NCBI GenBank assembly: GCA_013115135.1 | Contig: JABANP010000101.1 | Span: 62,001 to 126,000 of the forward strand | Direction: 5' to 3' | Source of the DNA: Perkinsus olseni | Taxonomy: Eukaryota > Perkinsozoa > Perkinsida > Perkinsidae | Length of the DNA: 64,000 nucleotides | In this document: piece by piece, positions 48,012 to 59,759 of the stretch | Position numbering within the stretch: position 1 is the stretch's first letter | Layout of the letters: each line of letters begins with the position of its first letter | Notes under the pieces: model-generated | Told to the model about the DNA's origin: nothing | What the model saw: only the letters and a program-made list of their open reading frames with translations | The model's database searches: none | Program-made: the position numbers and the translations under genes

Positions 48012-48032
48012 ACCGGTGTTTTATGCACCGGT
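48012..48032. terminator. Hairpin downstream of the LicD-type gene
   Basis: ACCGGTG-TTTTATG-CACCGGT, perfect seven-base arms, about 190 bases after the stop and before the next gene's start at 48098. Role in transcript ending is a guess from position. Confidence 0.3.
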
Positions 48033-48097
48033 TAAATGGTAAATACTGAGATCCTACCGAACCCCGACCGGCCGGTCCGGAACTCGAGTAGCTTACG

Positions 48098-49864
48098 ATG
48101 TTCAATTCGATTCATGTGATGCGGCTTGCACGTGTGGTCTTGTTCGCCTTCTACATCACCGGTTTGGCTTCACTTCCCCCAGAAGATGAGCGCAGTGATT
48201 GTGCGGATTTCGTAAGAGGGTGCCTCGGCAGTGGAACTCTCAAAGTTCCTCGGCAAACTATGCTCAAGCGGAGCTCGGCGTTGCTTTCCAGATAAAGAAT
48301 TTCACCTTCGGCATTTGGATCGATGCGAACAATACCATGCAGCGTGAAGCATGGGACCAACAGAAGTAGAGGTACGAGACCCACGCAGTGTGCGGAGCTC
48401 AGCTGCCAGGTACGCATTCTGTTCTACCTTATTACGCTCGTCACCTTCACTCATCCCTGATACCGTAGTTGGACAGCACTTCCCGGTTCTTATCACCGCA
48501 GGAGCCAGTCAGACTAGTCCGACAAGAGTAATTCGACCTATGTTTTAGTTCCGTAGGCCAGTTGTTGAAGGAGCATCGAGACCTGTCACATCAGTAGGCT
48601 GGTTTAGGTCCTTGCTCTCCCTGGCAATGACTATGTTGTATCAGCCTTTATGAAGATGACCGGTACTTACGACCCAACCGAAGAGTCTTTCTTACTATCC
48701 TACATTAAACCAGGGCAGACTGTTGTCGAAATAGGCGCAAACGTGGGGGCGTAAGTGTCCTGCATGCAGCCAAGCTAGGATACCATTCACACCGGGTTGG
48801 CTCCTCAGGAGCCGCTTCTGTACAAACTATGATGTGCAGGTTATTATGCTCGGAGACCGTTGACTAATTCAGATACTCTATATCCCTCGCTGAGAAGTTG
48901 GGCACTTCTGGGCAACTCCACTGCTTCGAGCCCTTCCGATTCATGTATCAAATCCTTACGGCTAATGTGGTAGGTCATTTCAATCTACAAATGCCTCATC
49001 ATACGTCCGTTTGCGGAGGTTCTCAATGGCTTGTCTAATGTCTACACTTACAACGTTGGCATTGGTGAGCCAGGTCCAGCAAAGGTCGTCGAAGTTCAAG
49101 CACCAAGTTCTAGTCGTATTGGCAACCTAGGTAGGGTCTTCCTGATGAATACTGGTTCATGAGTGCTCTCAGCGGGCTAGTGGTTCGTGCGAATCGTTTG
49201 TCCGACTCAAGTGATGAGTGCTGCGCAGGATACTCTCGTCACGGTCGCGTGAGCGCTTTCATTTCTCTGGAGCTTCCTTTTCAGGGGCAATGCGAGTGTT
49301 CCAACAGCAGAAGGAGGAAGTTGCTTTCGTCGCCTACAGCGGCACTGAGAACATCACTATACGCAGTCTTGATTCGTAGGAGTCTGTTGGACATCCTTCG
49401 GGCGGTGGAGTGTATCTGGTCCCCAAACAATACTGCGCTCACCAACTCAGTCAGCTCTCAGTGTTGAGAACAGGTTCTCACTCGCTCGCAAAATAGATTT
49501 CTTGAAGATCGATGTTGAAGGCATGGAGCACTTAGTGGCAATGGGAGCCCGGGAAACGATCAAGAAAGACCGCCCACTGATCTACGCAGAAAACCAGGTC
49601 AGCTGATTAAACTTAGTATCCAGCGGGATCCGTATTTATGGAAATGTTCCGCCTTTGCTCCGCAGATGTATTACTGGAGCGAAGATACGTCCCTCGTCGA
49701 ACAGGTCGAGCCTCTGGGGTGAGTGAAGGGTGTTACTACTGTGACACAACTCAGTTGATAGGTACCACTGCCATAAGCATCCCTTGTTGGAACGTCATGA
49801 AATCATTATATGCGTCCCCGATGGGTATGAGACACTTGATGATGATGAATATTCAGTTGTCTAA
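48098..49864 (+). CDS. FkbM-type SAM-dependent methyltransferase, secretory
   Basis: Exon 1 from 48098 has a hydrophobic N-terminus (LARVVLFAFYITGLASL), a signal peptide or anchor, and ends at a GTAAGA donor near 48212. An exon near 48293 (FTFGIWIDANNTMQREAW) probably follows. Then seven exons close in phase: 48645-48750, 48873-48969, 49019-49130, 49285-49375, 49474-49597, 49666-49718, 49762-49864. Motifs: TVVEIGANVGAYS (SAM motif I, split by an intron), LHCFEPFRFMYQIL, VYTYNVGIG, and DFLKIDVEGMEHLVAMGA with RPLIYAENQ, which define the FkbM family (O-methyltransferases of glycans and small molecules). The end has a YHCHKHP motif and acidic tail. The neighbour LicD-type gene on the same strand also acts in the secretory route. 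Confidence 0.8.
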
Positions 49865-50847
49865 TAGAAAGAGGAGTCTCTAGTTCACAGATCTTTCACT
49901 TCCTCGTAGTGATTATCGCAGCCACATTGAAGGGCTTCCTCCGCCACTTTAACGCAGCTCTTCTCAAGGATCGATAGAAACCCTGTTTGTGACGCAATAT
50001 CGCTTCGACCTAACAGGCTTGAGGACTTCCAACGGTCCAAGCTCGCGCACAGAAATGATGACATCGAAAAAATAGGCTGGTGTGGTTTGGTGGTGGAAGT
50101 ACTGTAAGACATCATGTGTGGACACACTCATTGACGACGAAGTGCGAATCGTCTACCAGAAGTACGGTCTCTGATGATTGGAGCACAGGCTGGCAGCCTG
50201 AGGCTTGCAAGTCTAGTAAAACAGAAGCACAAGAATACAGTACAAGACACGAAGAAACACGAACACACCATGGAGATCAGAACAAACTTCAACGACCTGC
50301 CTGACAATCCAGGGTGATACATCAGGCAGTAGTAGTAGAATATATAGCAGCTGGTAGAAAGTGATCTTTATCAACAGACATACTTGATTGCGATTACCTA
50401 GGGTAGGTATGATTACCGGAGTAGCGCTCTCAAGGGTCATTCACGGAAGAGGGGTAGGAGCAGCAGGGCCCATAATATCATCAAAGCCGAAATTTCAAAA
50501 ATTGAAATTAATAGAACAGCTGGAGTCAAAATCGATCGTGATTTCTTTCACGTGCCAAAATTCAGCAAATCGTTATCTTCCTTGATCGATTTCAGAATAA
50601 CCTGAAGAATAAAGTTCCCTTGCCCATTGAGGCGCATCGAATGGATCGTCACCTGCAGCTTGACAGCTTTGTTGAATATCGATCTTTAGTGCCACATTCC
50701 TCAGGACCGCCAGATCCAATCGGCATCGCACCGTTGTGGGCAAGCCCCAATGATGAAGCTCTGCGGGAATGGCAACCTGCCCCTCCTCCTCCTCCACCCC
50801 CCTGCATCAACGACCGCACTTGCTGCTTCCGTAGCCGGCGATTATAA
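49865..50847. other. Region between convergent genes, weak frames only
   Basis: Minus-strand frames 50127-49885 (ending LEKSCVKVAEEALQCG...) and 50797-50573 (ending PQWARELYSSGYSEIDQGR) look coding in part, but no joined gene can be built. A run of G-rich codons at about 50790-50805 makes a Gly-rich stretch in another frame. Confidence 0.35.
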
Positions 50848-52251
50848 CTAATCATCCCCATGGTCGCTGTTGACCTTAGCCGAAGATCTGACAGAAACGG
50901 AGAGTTACAGTGCGGATTGTCTTGGTGCAGGACTTCTCACCTCTATTGGGGCTCCCTCTCCGCCCTATAGCAGCTCTCTTGTTCCATTCCGTAGTGACTC
51001 CACTGCATCTTTGGCTAGCGTTGTCGAACCTGGCGCTTGAAGGCCAAGGAGGCGCGGGCATGCTCCCAGTCATAGCCGCCGAATAACCATCGAAAGTCGT
51101 GCTTCGAGCGTGACGCCTTCTTGCTCTGCAATGACGTGGGGGGCATTTCTCGGGTACCCAACGCTCCCTCAGCTCCTCCACTTGTGGCTGATAAAGTTAC
51201 GTTCAGGGTCGAAGCTCAATCCAAGGATGAGGCTGATCGATATTACCTGATACTTCTCAGAGTTTGCGTTGACCAGCTTCCGGTCACCGTAGTGAAGCCG
51301 TACGTGCAGACCAGAAGTTTCTGATATGCCAATGGCCATGAACCTAGAAGAGCGTAGATTCAGAAGGGTTCGAGATGATCCCAAGTTCGAGGAGAAGCCA
51401 ACCATCACACCCTAGTATCACCTCAACCTGTCGAATGTCGCCAACATGTCCTCATCAACCGGGGTGTCCTCCCCCGGTACGCTCACTGGACTCAATCCGT
51501 ACGGAGGGACTTCGGTGTCCGTGAGGACTTGGTTACAAAGGAAGCCCGGAGGTGGGCGAATCTAACGAGACCACACCGTCACTGTGATGTGTCACACTCG
51601 TAAACATTACAGGAACTGGTAAGAACAACTTGGCCTTCGGGTAGCTTTTCGGGTCGGTGGATCGGTGGATCAGAATTGGCCCATTCAGGTGACTGCAGGG
51701 CTGCCTCCCTGATGTCATCCAAACTACTTGTGTCACTAGGCGAGGAGTCTCCAGCGGTCGTATCCTCGGATACCCCCCGATTGGCGTCCATGTACCCTCC
51801 GCTGGCCTTGCATGGAGCGCTCTTGTGAATCTCCCGCGCCGCCCGCGGAATAATGTTACGACGGTTTAGAGCAGAAGACTGCCGATCCTCATCGCTACTT
51901 CTACCCGGCGTATTGGCAGCAGTCGTCCCCCCACCCGGACTGCCACTACCACCATTCATATCGCAGAGTTGACATGGTGTTGGAAGCGGTATAACAAGGT
52001 CGCCGCCGCTTGTATGGCCGTGCTCGTGATGACCGCATCCCCTGCACGGACCTGAGGAAGCTGGAGCTCTCACTGCTCTCTCGAGTTGTATGATTATTAC
52101 TACCATCCCAATAGTGTTCCAAATGCGCGGCTTCTAAACTTGCTGCCGTTGGGGCCCTACACGGGCTCCTCCCTCCACCACCTGTAGAGGGTCTTGGTCG
52201 AGTCATAGTTAATACGTTACTCATAGGGAAAGAAGGACTGCCAAACACCAT
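50848..52251 (-). CDS. Unrecognised multi-exon protein
   Basis: Starts near 52251 (MVFGSPSFPMSNVLTM). Exon 1 and a following long exon to about 51580 are low-complexity: Gly/Ser-rich, with CRGCGHHEHGHTSGG and TPCQLCDMNGG, two possible metal-binding Cys/His clusters, then SSDEDRQSS and SPSDTSSLDD. Later exons join with consistent phases: about 51530-51424 (PPYGLSPVSVPGEDTP), 51353-51257 (FMAIGISETSGLHVRLHYGD), about 51202-51173 (PQVEELRERW) and about 51130-51035 (SKHDFRWLFGGYDWEHARAS). The stop is probably at 50848. The folded part is in the last 110 residues and has no recognised family. Same strand as, and downstream of, the glycerol-3-phosphate dehydrogenase gene. Confidence 0.5.
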
Positions 52252-52507
52252 CGAGTTCCATACACCCCATGCCAGTCTCCACGCTCTCCGTTGAAACCGC
52301 CAAGTACCGACTCACTCATCCCCAAACACAAGCGGTCTGATGCCATCTCAGATAGGTGGGAATAATCTATCTACCGGGCCGGGCGAACTAGATTCCAACC
52401 ACGCTAACAAGACTCTATGTAGCGGCATTGAAACTCAGAAAGCTGGTAGGCGAATGAATCATTGTGAGACTTAACAGCGGGGCCCAGTTTCGTATCGCAT
52501 CACAAAA

Positions 52508-55500
52508 TTAATCCTCGACTTTTGTCCTTTCAGTGGTAGGGAAATCACGGTAGGCTCTCCGTCTCTTCATATCAGAGTTGTGCTCATCAGCAGGCTGATT
52601 GCCATATGTCATTTTAGCGAGGAAGTCCCTAGCCTCAACGTCCTCGGCCTCTCTTCTAGCAGTGTTCCATCCCTTTCGGTCTCCAATGGCTTTAACAATC
52701 TAAAGGCAATAGCGGGCGATCAGTGCGATACACCGCAATTAGGATGGAGGCTGGCAATCAACGAGTAACAATGAAGTACGGCAATATCCCACGCTGGTTT
52801 GAGTAGAATATTACATCCGGCAAGATCGCTAGAGTGCCCACCGGGGTCAACGAAGGCCATCCTAGTACGATTTGCAATGACATCAATGACAGACTCCGCC
52901 ATCTCTTGGTCACAGGCCACCAGCACCTCAGTGCGTAGATACGACTAAAGATACACTAGCTGCAGCCCGACACCTGGGTTACGTGTTGATCAAATATGAT
53001 AGCAACCGCCTGGGACTGTTGAACTACATTAGACTCAGGGGAGACAGACGACACAAGCACTACCTGATTCGGCAGCAACGGGTTCAGACTATCGGTTTTC
53101 TTGCCGAACTCGCATACCGCGGGAGCTAAGGCCCCATACGTTGTAGCTAGGTGAGTAGCATCTGCAAACATGATGCACACTGGGATCGATCCTGGATCCT
53201 CGAGCATGAAAGATTCACATACCATCCATATCGACTGCATACTCCCTGTGCAGCTCCATTGCCATTTTCTTCACCCGGAAGCGACGAGTCTGCATGCCAC
53301 GAGGGGAACCTACGGCGCCAAGATTCACTCTGTAAGCCCACTGATGTAATCCACAAACCTCGGGTCCTGACTGCCGATGAGTCTCAACTTGTACGTACGG
53401 CAGGGATACGTCGCAACAACATCTCCCTTGTGCTCAGCCAACGCTCGGTCCACACAATCCTGTGCCATCAATCTGGGAATCGCAAAATCACGCTTCGCTC
53501 CGCCTGTAAACTCGAATACTACCGACATGTAGTCCAGCTTCCCCCGAATATGCTTATGAGACCCGACTTTCCGTCAACAATGATTTGGTGGCCGCGGAAG
53601 TCCTGACCGATCAGCTGCAAAGCTGCGGAATAGACGACTAAGTCATGATCACCTTGCCGAACCGAGGATCATTCGGATCGCTGGATAACTGCCTTGCACC
53701 ACTCCAAGCGGCTGTTATATCCTGATTATGAAGATGGGATAAATTTAGAGGATGGCCTGTGGTCCAACCTTCATGAGATCCTCCTTGTTCAAGTTAAGAT
53801 ACTCGGTGCTTTCGTCAAGTATAACATCCAAAACCTCCGTTGATGGGTGTGGTGGCAGATCCGCCAAATCAGCGCTGTGATTTATGGTGCCAACAAGGGC
53901 GTTACCTGAGTGGCATGTCAAAGGTTCACCCGGGCAAGATACGAAGTTAGTGGCATGCTTACCTTCCCAAGGGAAATAAAATAGTGCATTCTTGCCCTTA
54001 GTTGTTGGGATGAGCATCCCATACGGCCTTGGTGCATACGACCTAGCCATTCAAGCCGCAGAAACAATTGAACGCACAAACGACGCAGAACCCACCCGAC
54101 AGCCATCCCACAGATGACCCGGCAGAATCCGCGAAGCCCTGGTAGTACCTCGGCAGTATCATGTGGGCTCCCGCATTGACCGCTATCTTAGGTTCGATGC
54201 CAGGGTCCACATCCCGTCGTAGAGCATCAGTCCTGGCCCCAGTAGCGTTGATCACTATACTCCCAGATACTTCAAACTCCTCACCGTTCAACTTGTCCTT
54301 CACCCTGACAGAAGAGAATTATCCATATCTAGTCCCGGTGGATATTATTCCGTTGAGATGCGACCAGGCTAGAGGGAAGCTGCAGTATATGTGCTGACGT
54401 ATATATTACTGGACCCCGTCGCAGCGGCCCTGAGCATCCTTCCTCACATGCTCCACTGAAGCATGGTTGACTACTGTAGCTGGGACCCATCCATCGATGT
54501 AATCATCGACCTGTCAGGAAGCTACCTGGAGATATCGAGAGGCAAGTCAGCAGCATTACTGTAGATGTCATGGCAATGGCCAGATTCATTCTGGAATCGT
54601 TCAATTGACCGTCATAATAGAGCATACTACCAAGTAGGCCCTCACTTCTCAGTAAAGGGAACTAGAGGGGAGACAAAATGAATGGACGGACTGTCAACAG
54701 CGAAATGAAAAATGAGGCGTACTAAAATGTTACACCGAAGGTTATGAAGTGCATAGACGCGTATGATAGTCTATCATAGATGGATGATCATGATGCCGCA
54801 GACCGCAGAGATCATGCCGCGGAATGCAGAAGCATATGCCAGTATCTCGACTACACTAATCGTACTCATCCGCAGTTTTACTCATCGGCACGTGAACAAA
54901 GTAAGAATATAGCTCGAAGCCTCCGCCGTGAGCGGCCGGTGACCTCGAGTAGTGCTCGCGAGGCGGCATCCTATATTACCATAAATTTGGTATTAGATTT
55001 GCTGACCCAGTAGGAGTTGGGTACTCCGGTATCGAAAACCGACATCACCTTCGCCATCGTATCAAACCTGTAGATAATCATTGACCTGAGCTGTTCACCG
55101 AGACTAGACGAGAGTATCATTCACAGTGGCACCTCGTTAGGAGTAAGCGGACATATAGAGGTCATGGCCAACCACAAGTCACTACAGCTTAACGCCCAAC
55201 CATCTCTTTATCGCCTCCATCGGGTAAAAGGCTGGTAGCAATATCGGCATTGGCTGCGTTAGATAGGGCGCCGCATGCAGCATGTGAGATCGCTCCCGAA
55301 CGGACTAAGCAACAATATCCATGTTGTCCCGGTATGATACGCATGTAGAGACATCCCCTAGAGCACTTAGCACCTGATAAATCATCCGAAACATTTGCAT
55401 GTCCATACCCAGTAGTGCTGATTTCAAATAGCCGATTCCGCCATGCAAGAGCTTGGTACCTGGTAACGACAGGGAATGACTACGTAAAGTAGCTGCTGGC

Positions 55501-55852
55501 TGATACTGTGTTACTTCGACTGCTAGTCCCAGAGCCAAAATCATCCTGCTCAAATACCGCAACTTTGAGTCCTCTAGATGCCCCATCCAATGCTATAGAG
55601 GACCCCGTCGCTCCTCCTCCTATCACAATAATGTCGAACCTGATGCAATAGCGTAGTGCAACACACTCACGAACTCGACACTTTCAGTACTTATCCCTGC
55701 GCAATCTCTCCAAAGACTTCCCACGATCGAACTGTGGCACAGTCTTCCGATAGCCACTTGCGGGAATGGGGTTCTGAGACCGTGCTCAATGCTCATAACA
55801 GACTGCTAGTCCGATGAGCTATGATAATCAAGGAGGCTAGTCCGACAGCCAT
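52508..55852 (-). CDS. FAD-dependent glycerol-3-phosphate dehydrogenase, mitochondrial
   Basis: About 15 short exons, stop at 52508. Start is uncertain; the Met at 55852 (MAVGLASLIIIAH) gives a hydrophobic N-terminus but the first junctions are unclear. Diagnostic motifs: FDIIVIGGGATGSSIALDGA (FAD dinucleotide fold), FEQDDFGSGTSSR, TKLLHGGIGYL, ERSHMLHAAPYL, SMLYYDGQLNDSRMN, VINATGARTDALR, GAHMILPRYY, YFPWEG, ITAAWSGARQL, GLISIFGGSWTTCR with RLMAQD, LATTYG and RTRMAFVDP near the end. The enzyme oxidises glycerol-3-phosphate to dihydroxyacetone phosphate on the mitochondrial inner membrane and passes electrons to ubiquinone. In the usual GGKWTT motif the Lys is Ser here (GGSWTT), worth noting as it lies near the FAD/substrate site. 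Confidence 0.85.
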
Positions 55853-56255
55853 GTACGTGAAACTTGTGAACTATTACACTGACGCGAATGCGGCAGCTTC
55901 CATTACATCGCGGGGCCCTAGGCGAAGAAAACTATTACTACCGGCGTGGTAAAGTATATGTAGGCACAAGAGCCTCCCAAGGCTGTACCACTCACGACCG
56001 CGCCATACTTCAGCGTCTTCAGTAACACCTTCCCTGCCAGGCCTGGCATACTGAGTGAAAAAACTTAACACAACTAAGAGGGAGCTCAAGTGGACTGTTA
56101 TGTTGCCCCGGACTCAACAATGTAAGCTCCTTCGGCGTTAGTGTGAAACTATACAAGTTTTGAAATGTCTCATAGCAAACGTTGGTGTCTCCCTCGGGCA
56201 CCGAAGGGGCTGCTGCTTGTCACTACTGTGATAATCCGAATGTGGGTCCATGGCA

Positions 56256-58890
56256 TCACAAGCCGTCTGCAGAATCTTCTGCCTCCTCCTCTCCATCATC
56301 ATCATCGCCATTCTTACGGCGTCTTTTCGGATGGTCTTTTCGATATGCATTCCTATATGCATGCAACTGCATCCAACAACACGGGGGGGCGAATCAGCGA
56401 GAATTATCCCACAAGGCGGGGCTTATTACAGCTGGCCTCACACCACTTCTTCCCACCTGCCCGTCACCATCATCATCCATCAGCTCCTGCTTCTCGGCGG
56501 CTATCTGGAGATACTCTTGCCGCCGCCTACGGGACGATCGCATGAGATTTCAGTGCGCCCTCCGTCGTGCACGCATATTCGAAAAACCCTGCAATGGCAA
56601 TACTGAGAAAAATTTCGTGCTATGTTGAATCAGATTTCTCTGGAAGTCTCATCATCACGCTTACTCCCCCCCACTTACTCTTCCCTTCTTTTCGCCGTCT
56701 CTATCACATCCCAGGGCAAATAGGCGAACTCTACACCCGGAGCATGCTTCTGTACGGAGAAGAAAGCAAGACAATTCCAGCAATACCGATGGCTTCCGAT
56801 GAACAACCACTTACGAGCAGCTCTACGTTCTTCAAACATTCCGTCTTAACCTTGTCCAAAGCGCTAGGTGCGTTGAGATTGTGAAGGGCAGCTACGGGCT
56901 GGATTTGGAGTTTATAATCAGGCGCATAGTAGTGCCAGAAGTCGTTCATTGGTAGCTGATTGGGCAGATCCTGAGATTGTGAACTTGCTTCTGTGCTTTG
57001 TTACAACCGATGACGATCGAGACCACTAAGGCTAACTCGTCCTATATTACCTGGTCCCGATCAAGCGCCACGGCCGTTTCATATGCCCAACAGCGAGATA
57101 CATTCCGAATTGTATACCTGATGCAGCACATCTATACCTGATGTGTCCTCACGCATGAGATGATGGGAAGAGCAGAAAGAGCAATCGTGGCCGGCACCCT
57201 ACAATAACCAAGGTGGTAACAGTCAGTGATATTACCCGCCACCTCCGAGCAACAGTAATGGTATCCCAAAGCTTTTCACCAACCTTACGCAGTTAGCGTG
57301 GCCTTGAAGAGTGAGGTTGAAGCGGCCTAGTCTGAGTCACAGGACATATGCAAATAGATATGCCCGTCATGATTCAACCTACCGATCATGAGCAAGAGAG
57401 TCTGCACCGCACTGTAATACGATAGCCCCTGGTTGATAGATCTCGACCACTCCTACAAATACATTCTCATCACTGGAGTCTCAAACTTCAATCTTATACT
57501 GGGACTTCTCATTTCCCATCCACTATGATATCGTCTATCAGACCAGAGCGCAGCACTCACGAGTTATAACTGTCTTGAATAAGTCAGAGAAAATGTCATC
57601 AGTAATGCCTTCGTCCAGTGGCACGTTCAACGCATAGAACCTTCCTTCTCCGGTCCCTATGTCGCTGATGTCGCCCGTCCCTGAAAGGTGTGTCTTGGAG
57701 CGATGAAGCTAGTACGGATGGAAACCTGGAAAAAAGTCCCCGAACTTGTGAAAGCTGACCGTCATCACTCTGGATGTTTGGTAAAACGCTTCTTCTACAC
57801 CGTCCCCATGGTGCACCTGAGAGATTCATTGTGAACCGCAAGAAGTAGTAGTAGTAGTAGTAGTAACAGCAGCAGCAGCAGCAGCGCAAGCATAGTCTTA
57901 CATCGATATCGATATAGAGGACTCGCGGATGAAACCTCAAGAGCTCGAGTATAGCGAGGACGATGTCGTTGACGTAACAGAATCCGGAAGCCTCGTTCCT
58001 CTTGGCATGGTGCAAACCTCCAGCCCTGATCACCAGAAGACCCAAAACTCCACTGCAGACACCTTAGATCCACCCCTCACCAATTAATCGCTATATCAGC
58101 GTTCTCAGAACAGAGCTCATGGGCTGCATCCAAGCTTCCCCCTGCTAAGGTACGTTGAAAATCGTACCTAGAGCAGTGTTACAGAGTGCTGAGAGGGGAC
58201 GTAGTAGTAATATATCATTCACTAAGGCTCTCGCCTAAAGCGGCAATAGGGCATGAATCTATACCATCGCCATGTTAAGATTCTATTTCAGTTTTTATCG
58301 CTTCGTTGCGAGTGGCCGGGCTCTAATCTTCCTTTCATAGAGAGATAACATCCGAAAGCGAGCATCACGATGACCTCAAGTTGATAATAATGAGATTTAG
58401 GGGGATACAGCGTGAATAGCCTAGTACAGTATTAGGGTATCCTCAACAAGCGTGTGAGGACCTAATCCCGACCAACCGAATCCGTAACCGTGCTACAGGC
58501 CATCGAACACCGGGCAGTCGGTGATGATATCTCCAACTCGGAACCGTTTGGACTGTGAGGCATAGTCACGGACATTATCCGGAGTTGCAATCTTAAGAAA
58601 CCTGAAAGACGTCGTCGTACACCACGTCTTGAGCCCCTCATGTGCCCGTTCGCTCCTACGCCCGCTTACGATATATATTCCTCTCCGTGAAAGTTAGTGA
58701 GCTCGGCATCCGTGGCGACATGTGGGCGGTAGACCGTCATGTGCCTGACTTGTTTGCACCATGAACTAACGGCAAATGCTGTAAGCGCTACTTATAAAGA
58801 CCGTAGCCTACGACCAAGTCATGTGCCATACGTATTCGTTGAGGTTTCATAGGATGACCTTCACCGTAGTAATAGCTACCATGATCACTT
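56256..58890 (-). CDS. Class I (RPD3/HDAC1-type) histone deacetylase
   Basis: At least twelve exons; stop at 56256, first exon upstream of about 58890 not identified. Readable in order: [66 protein letters not shown] (catalytic His pair) with [18 protein letters not shown] (58025-57902), the metal site [14 protein letters not shown] (57816-57726) with [29 protein letters not shown] (57680-57561), [11 protein letters not shown] with metal Asp, [23 protein letters not shown] (catalytic Tyr) and [13 protein letters not shown]. The C-terminus is basic then acidic ([19 protein letters not shown]). It removes acetyl groups from histone lysines in nuclear corepressor complexes. All key residues appear present; likely functional. 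Confidence 0.9.
57848..57889. repeat. Trinucleotide microsatellites in a deacetylase intron
   Basis: Plus strand: about seven GTA/TAG units followed by about six CAG units, both in the short intron between 57901 and 57817. Since the gene is on the minus strand its intron reads CTG then CTA repeats, close to the 5' splice site. Confidence 0.75.
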
Positions 58891-59275
58891 ATGACGAAAG
58901 TGTTCTTTCGTAGTGCACAGCTACGAACAGGGGATTTATAATTTTATCAGAACAGGGCCAATGCTCTTTCAAAATGGCGCTCCGTTCCACTTTGAGAGCA
59001 CTATCACAAAAGCACTCGGGTCTTACAGTCCTATTATAATTTTCATGAGAGCATCGGGGGTTTCCCGAGTGCTCGAGTGCCCTTATGTTATGCCAGTACA
59101 GCACTAAATACCGCGTTGACGTCAACTACTCTTAATAGCATTTGCCAATGCCCTTCTGCTATGAGTAAATACCGTGTTGATCACTGCTACTCCGGGGCCG
59201 CCGGCCCGACAGTCGCCCAAAATTGGTCCGACTGTCGACAAAGCTTGTACGGGAGGTTACGCGAGGGGAGTAGCC
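58891..59275. other. Upstream region of the deacetylase, unresolved
   Basis: The first deacetylase exon should lie here or just beyond. A minus-strand frame from 59125 to 58889 reaches the known exon but shows no family match. A small hairpin (ACGAAAG...CTTTCGT, about 58895-58912) is present. Confidence 0.35.
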
Positions 59276-59404
59276 TACTGAACATGTTGGGAACCGATTC
59301 TGGAACCCATTCCAGAATCTGTTCTGCATGCGGTTTACTGAACACGATTTCGCCAAAACTCATTCTGGAATATATTCTGAATTTCGGAATAGGTTTACTG
59401 AACA
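59276..59404. repeat. Degenerate 60-bp tandem repeat
   Basis: TACTGAACA occurs at 59276, 59336 and 59396, exactly 60 bases apart. Between them similar ATTCTGGAA / TTCTG elements recur. Part of the structured block next to the retroelement pol. Confidence 0.7.
59296..59319. repeat. Perfect 10-bp inverted repeat
   Basis: GATTCTGGAA-CCCA-TTCCAGAATC inside the first 60-bp repeat unit. Confidence 0.7.
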
Positions 59405-59413
59405 ACCCGAATC

Positions 59414-59440
59414 GGGTCTATCGGGTTACCCGATAGACCC
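59414..59440. repeat. Perfect 12-bp inverted repeat with 3-base loop
   Basis: GGGTCTATCGGG-TTA-CCCGATAGACCC, directly after a smaller palindrome CCCGA-A-TCGGG at 59406-59416. Would form a very stable hairpin in RNA. Possible transcript-end or LTR structure. Confidence 0.75.
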
Positions 59441-59482
59441 CTAATACGCCCCCTAATACCCCGGGGGCAGGTACTCCGGACG

Positions 59483-59577
59483 GGCGCTAATTTTCCTCTC
59501 ATCGGCGCTAAACTTTCTCGGCTAGGCGCTATTCTTTCTCACATTGGCGCTTATTTCTTCGGCCTCGGATATAAATA
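59483..59577 (+). promoter_or_regulatory. Four 21-bp-spaced GGCGCT boxes followed by a TATA-like element
   Basis: GGCGCT starts at 59483, 59504, 59525 and 59546, an exact 21-base period (two helix turns), each followed by an A/T-rich and then TTTCT-type stretch. TATAAATA follows at 59570-59577. The arrangement suggests a plus-strand promoter. Transcription from it would run antisense into the pol gene at 59760-63272. It may be the promoter of an LTR-like terminus. Confidence 0.55.
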
Positions 59578-59675
59578 TAAGGAAGTCTAGTAAGTTAACA
59601 CGGCTGTAGAGCGAGCGTGTTCGTAGCTCGGATGTAAGGCTGGTTGGCGTTAAAAAAGAAGACAATCACCCAATT

Positions 59676-59756
59676 CTGTACGACCCCAATACTGTACGAC
59701 AGGTTGATCTCGCTCGCCCTAAAATCGCCCTGTGCTCGGAATATTCTTATATTCCG
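59676..59756. repeat. Direct repeat and hairpin next to the pol stop codon
   Basis: CTGTACGAC at 59676 and 59692 (16-base spacing), then CGGAATAT-TCTT-ATATTCCG (59737-59756), perfect eight-base arms, four bases before the pol stop at 59760. Confidence 0.55.
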
Positions 59757-59759
59757 ATC

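Noticed and set aside
55601..55680. GGAGGAGGAGCGACGGGG on the minus strand as a GC-rich regulatory repeat
   Set aside because: It encodes the GGGATG FAD-binding loop of the glycerol-3-phosphate dehydrogenase.
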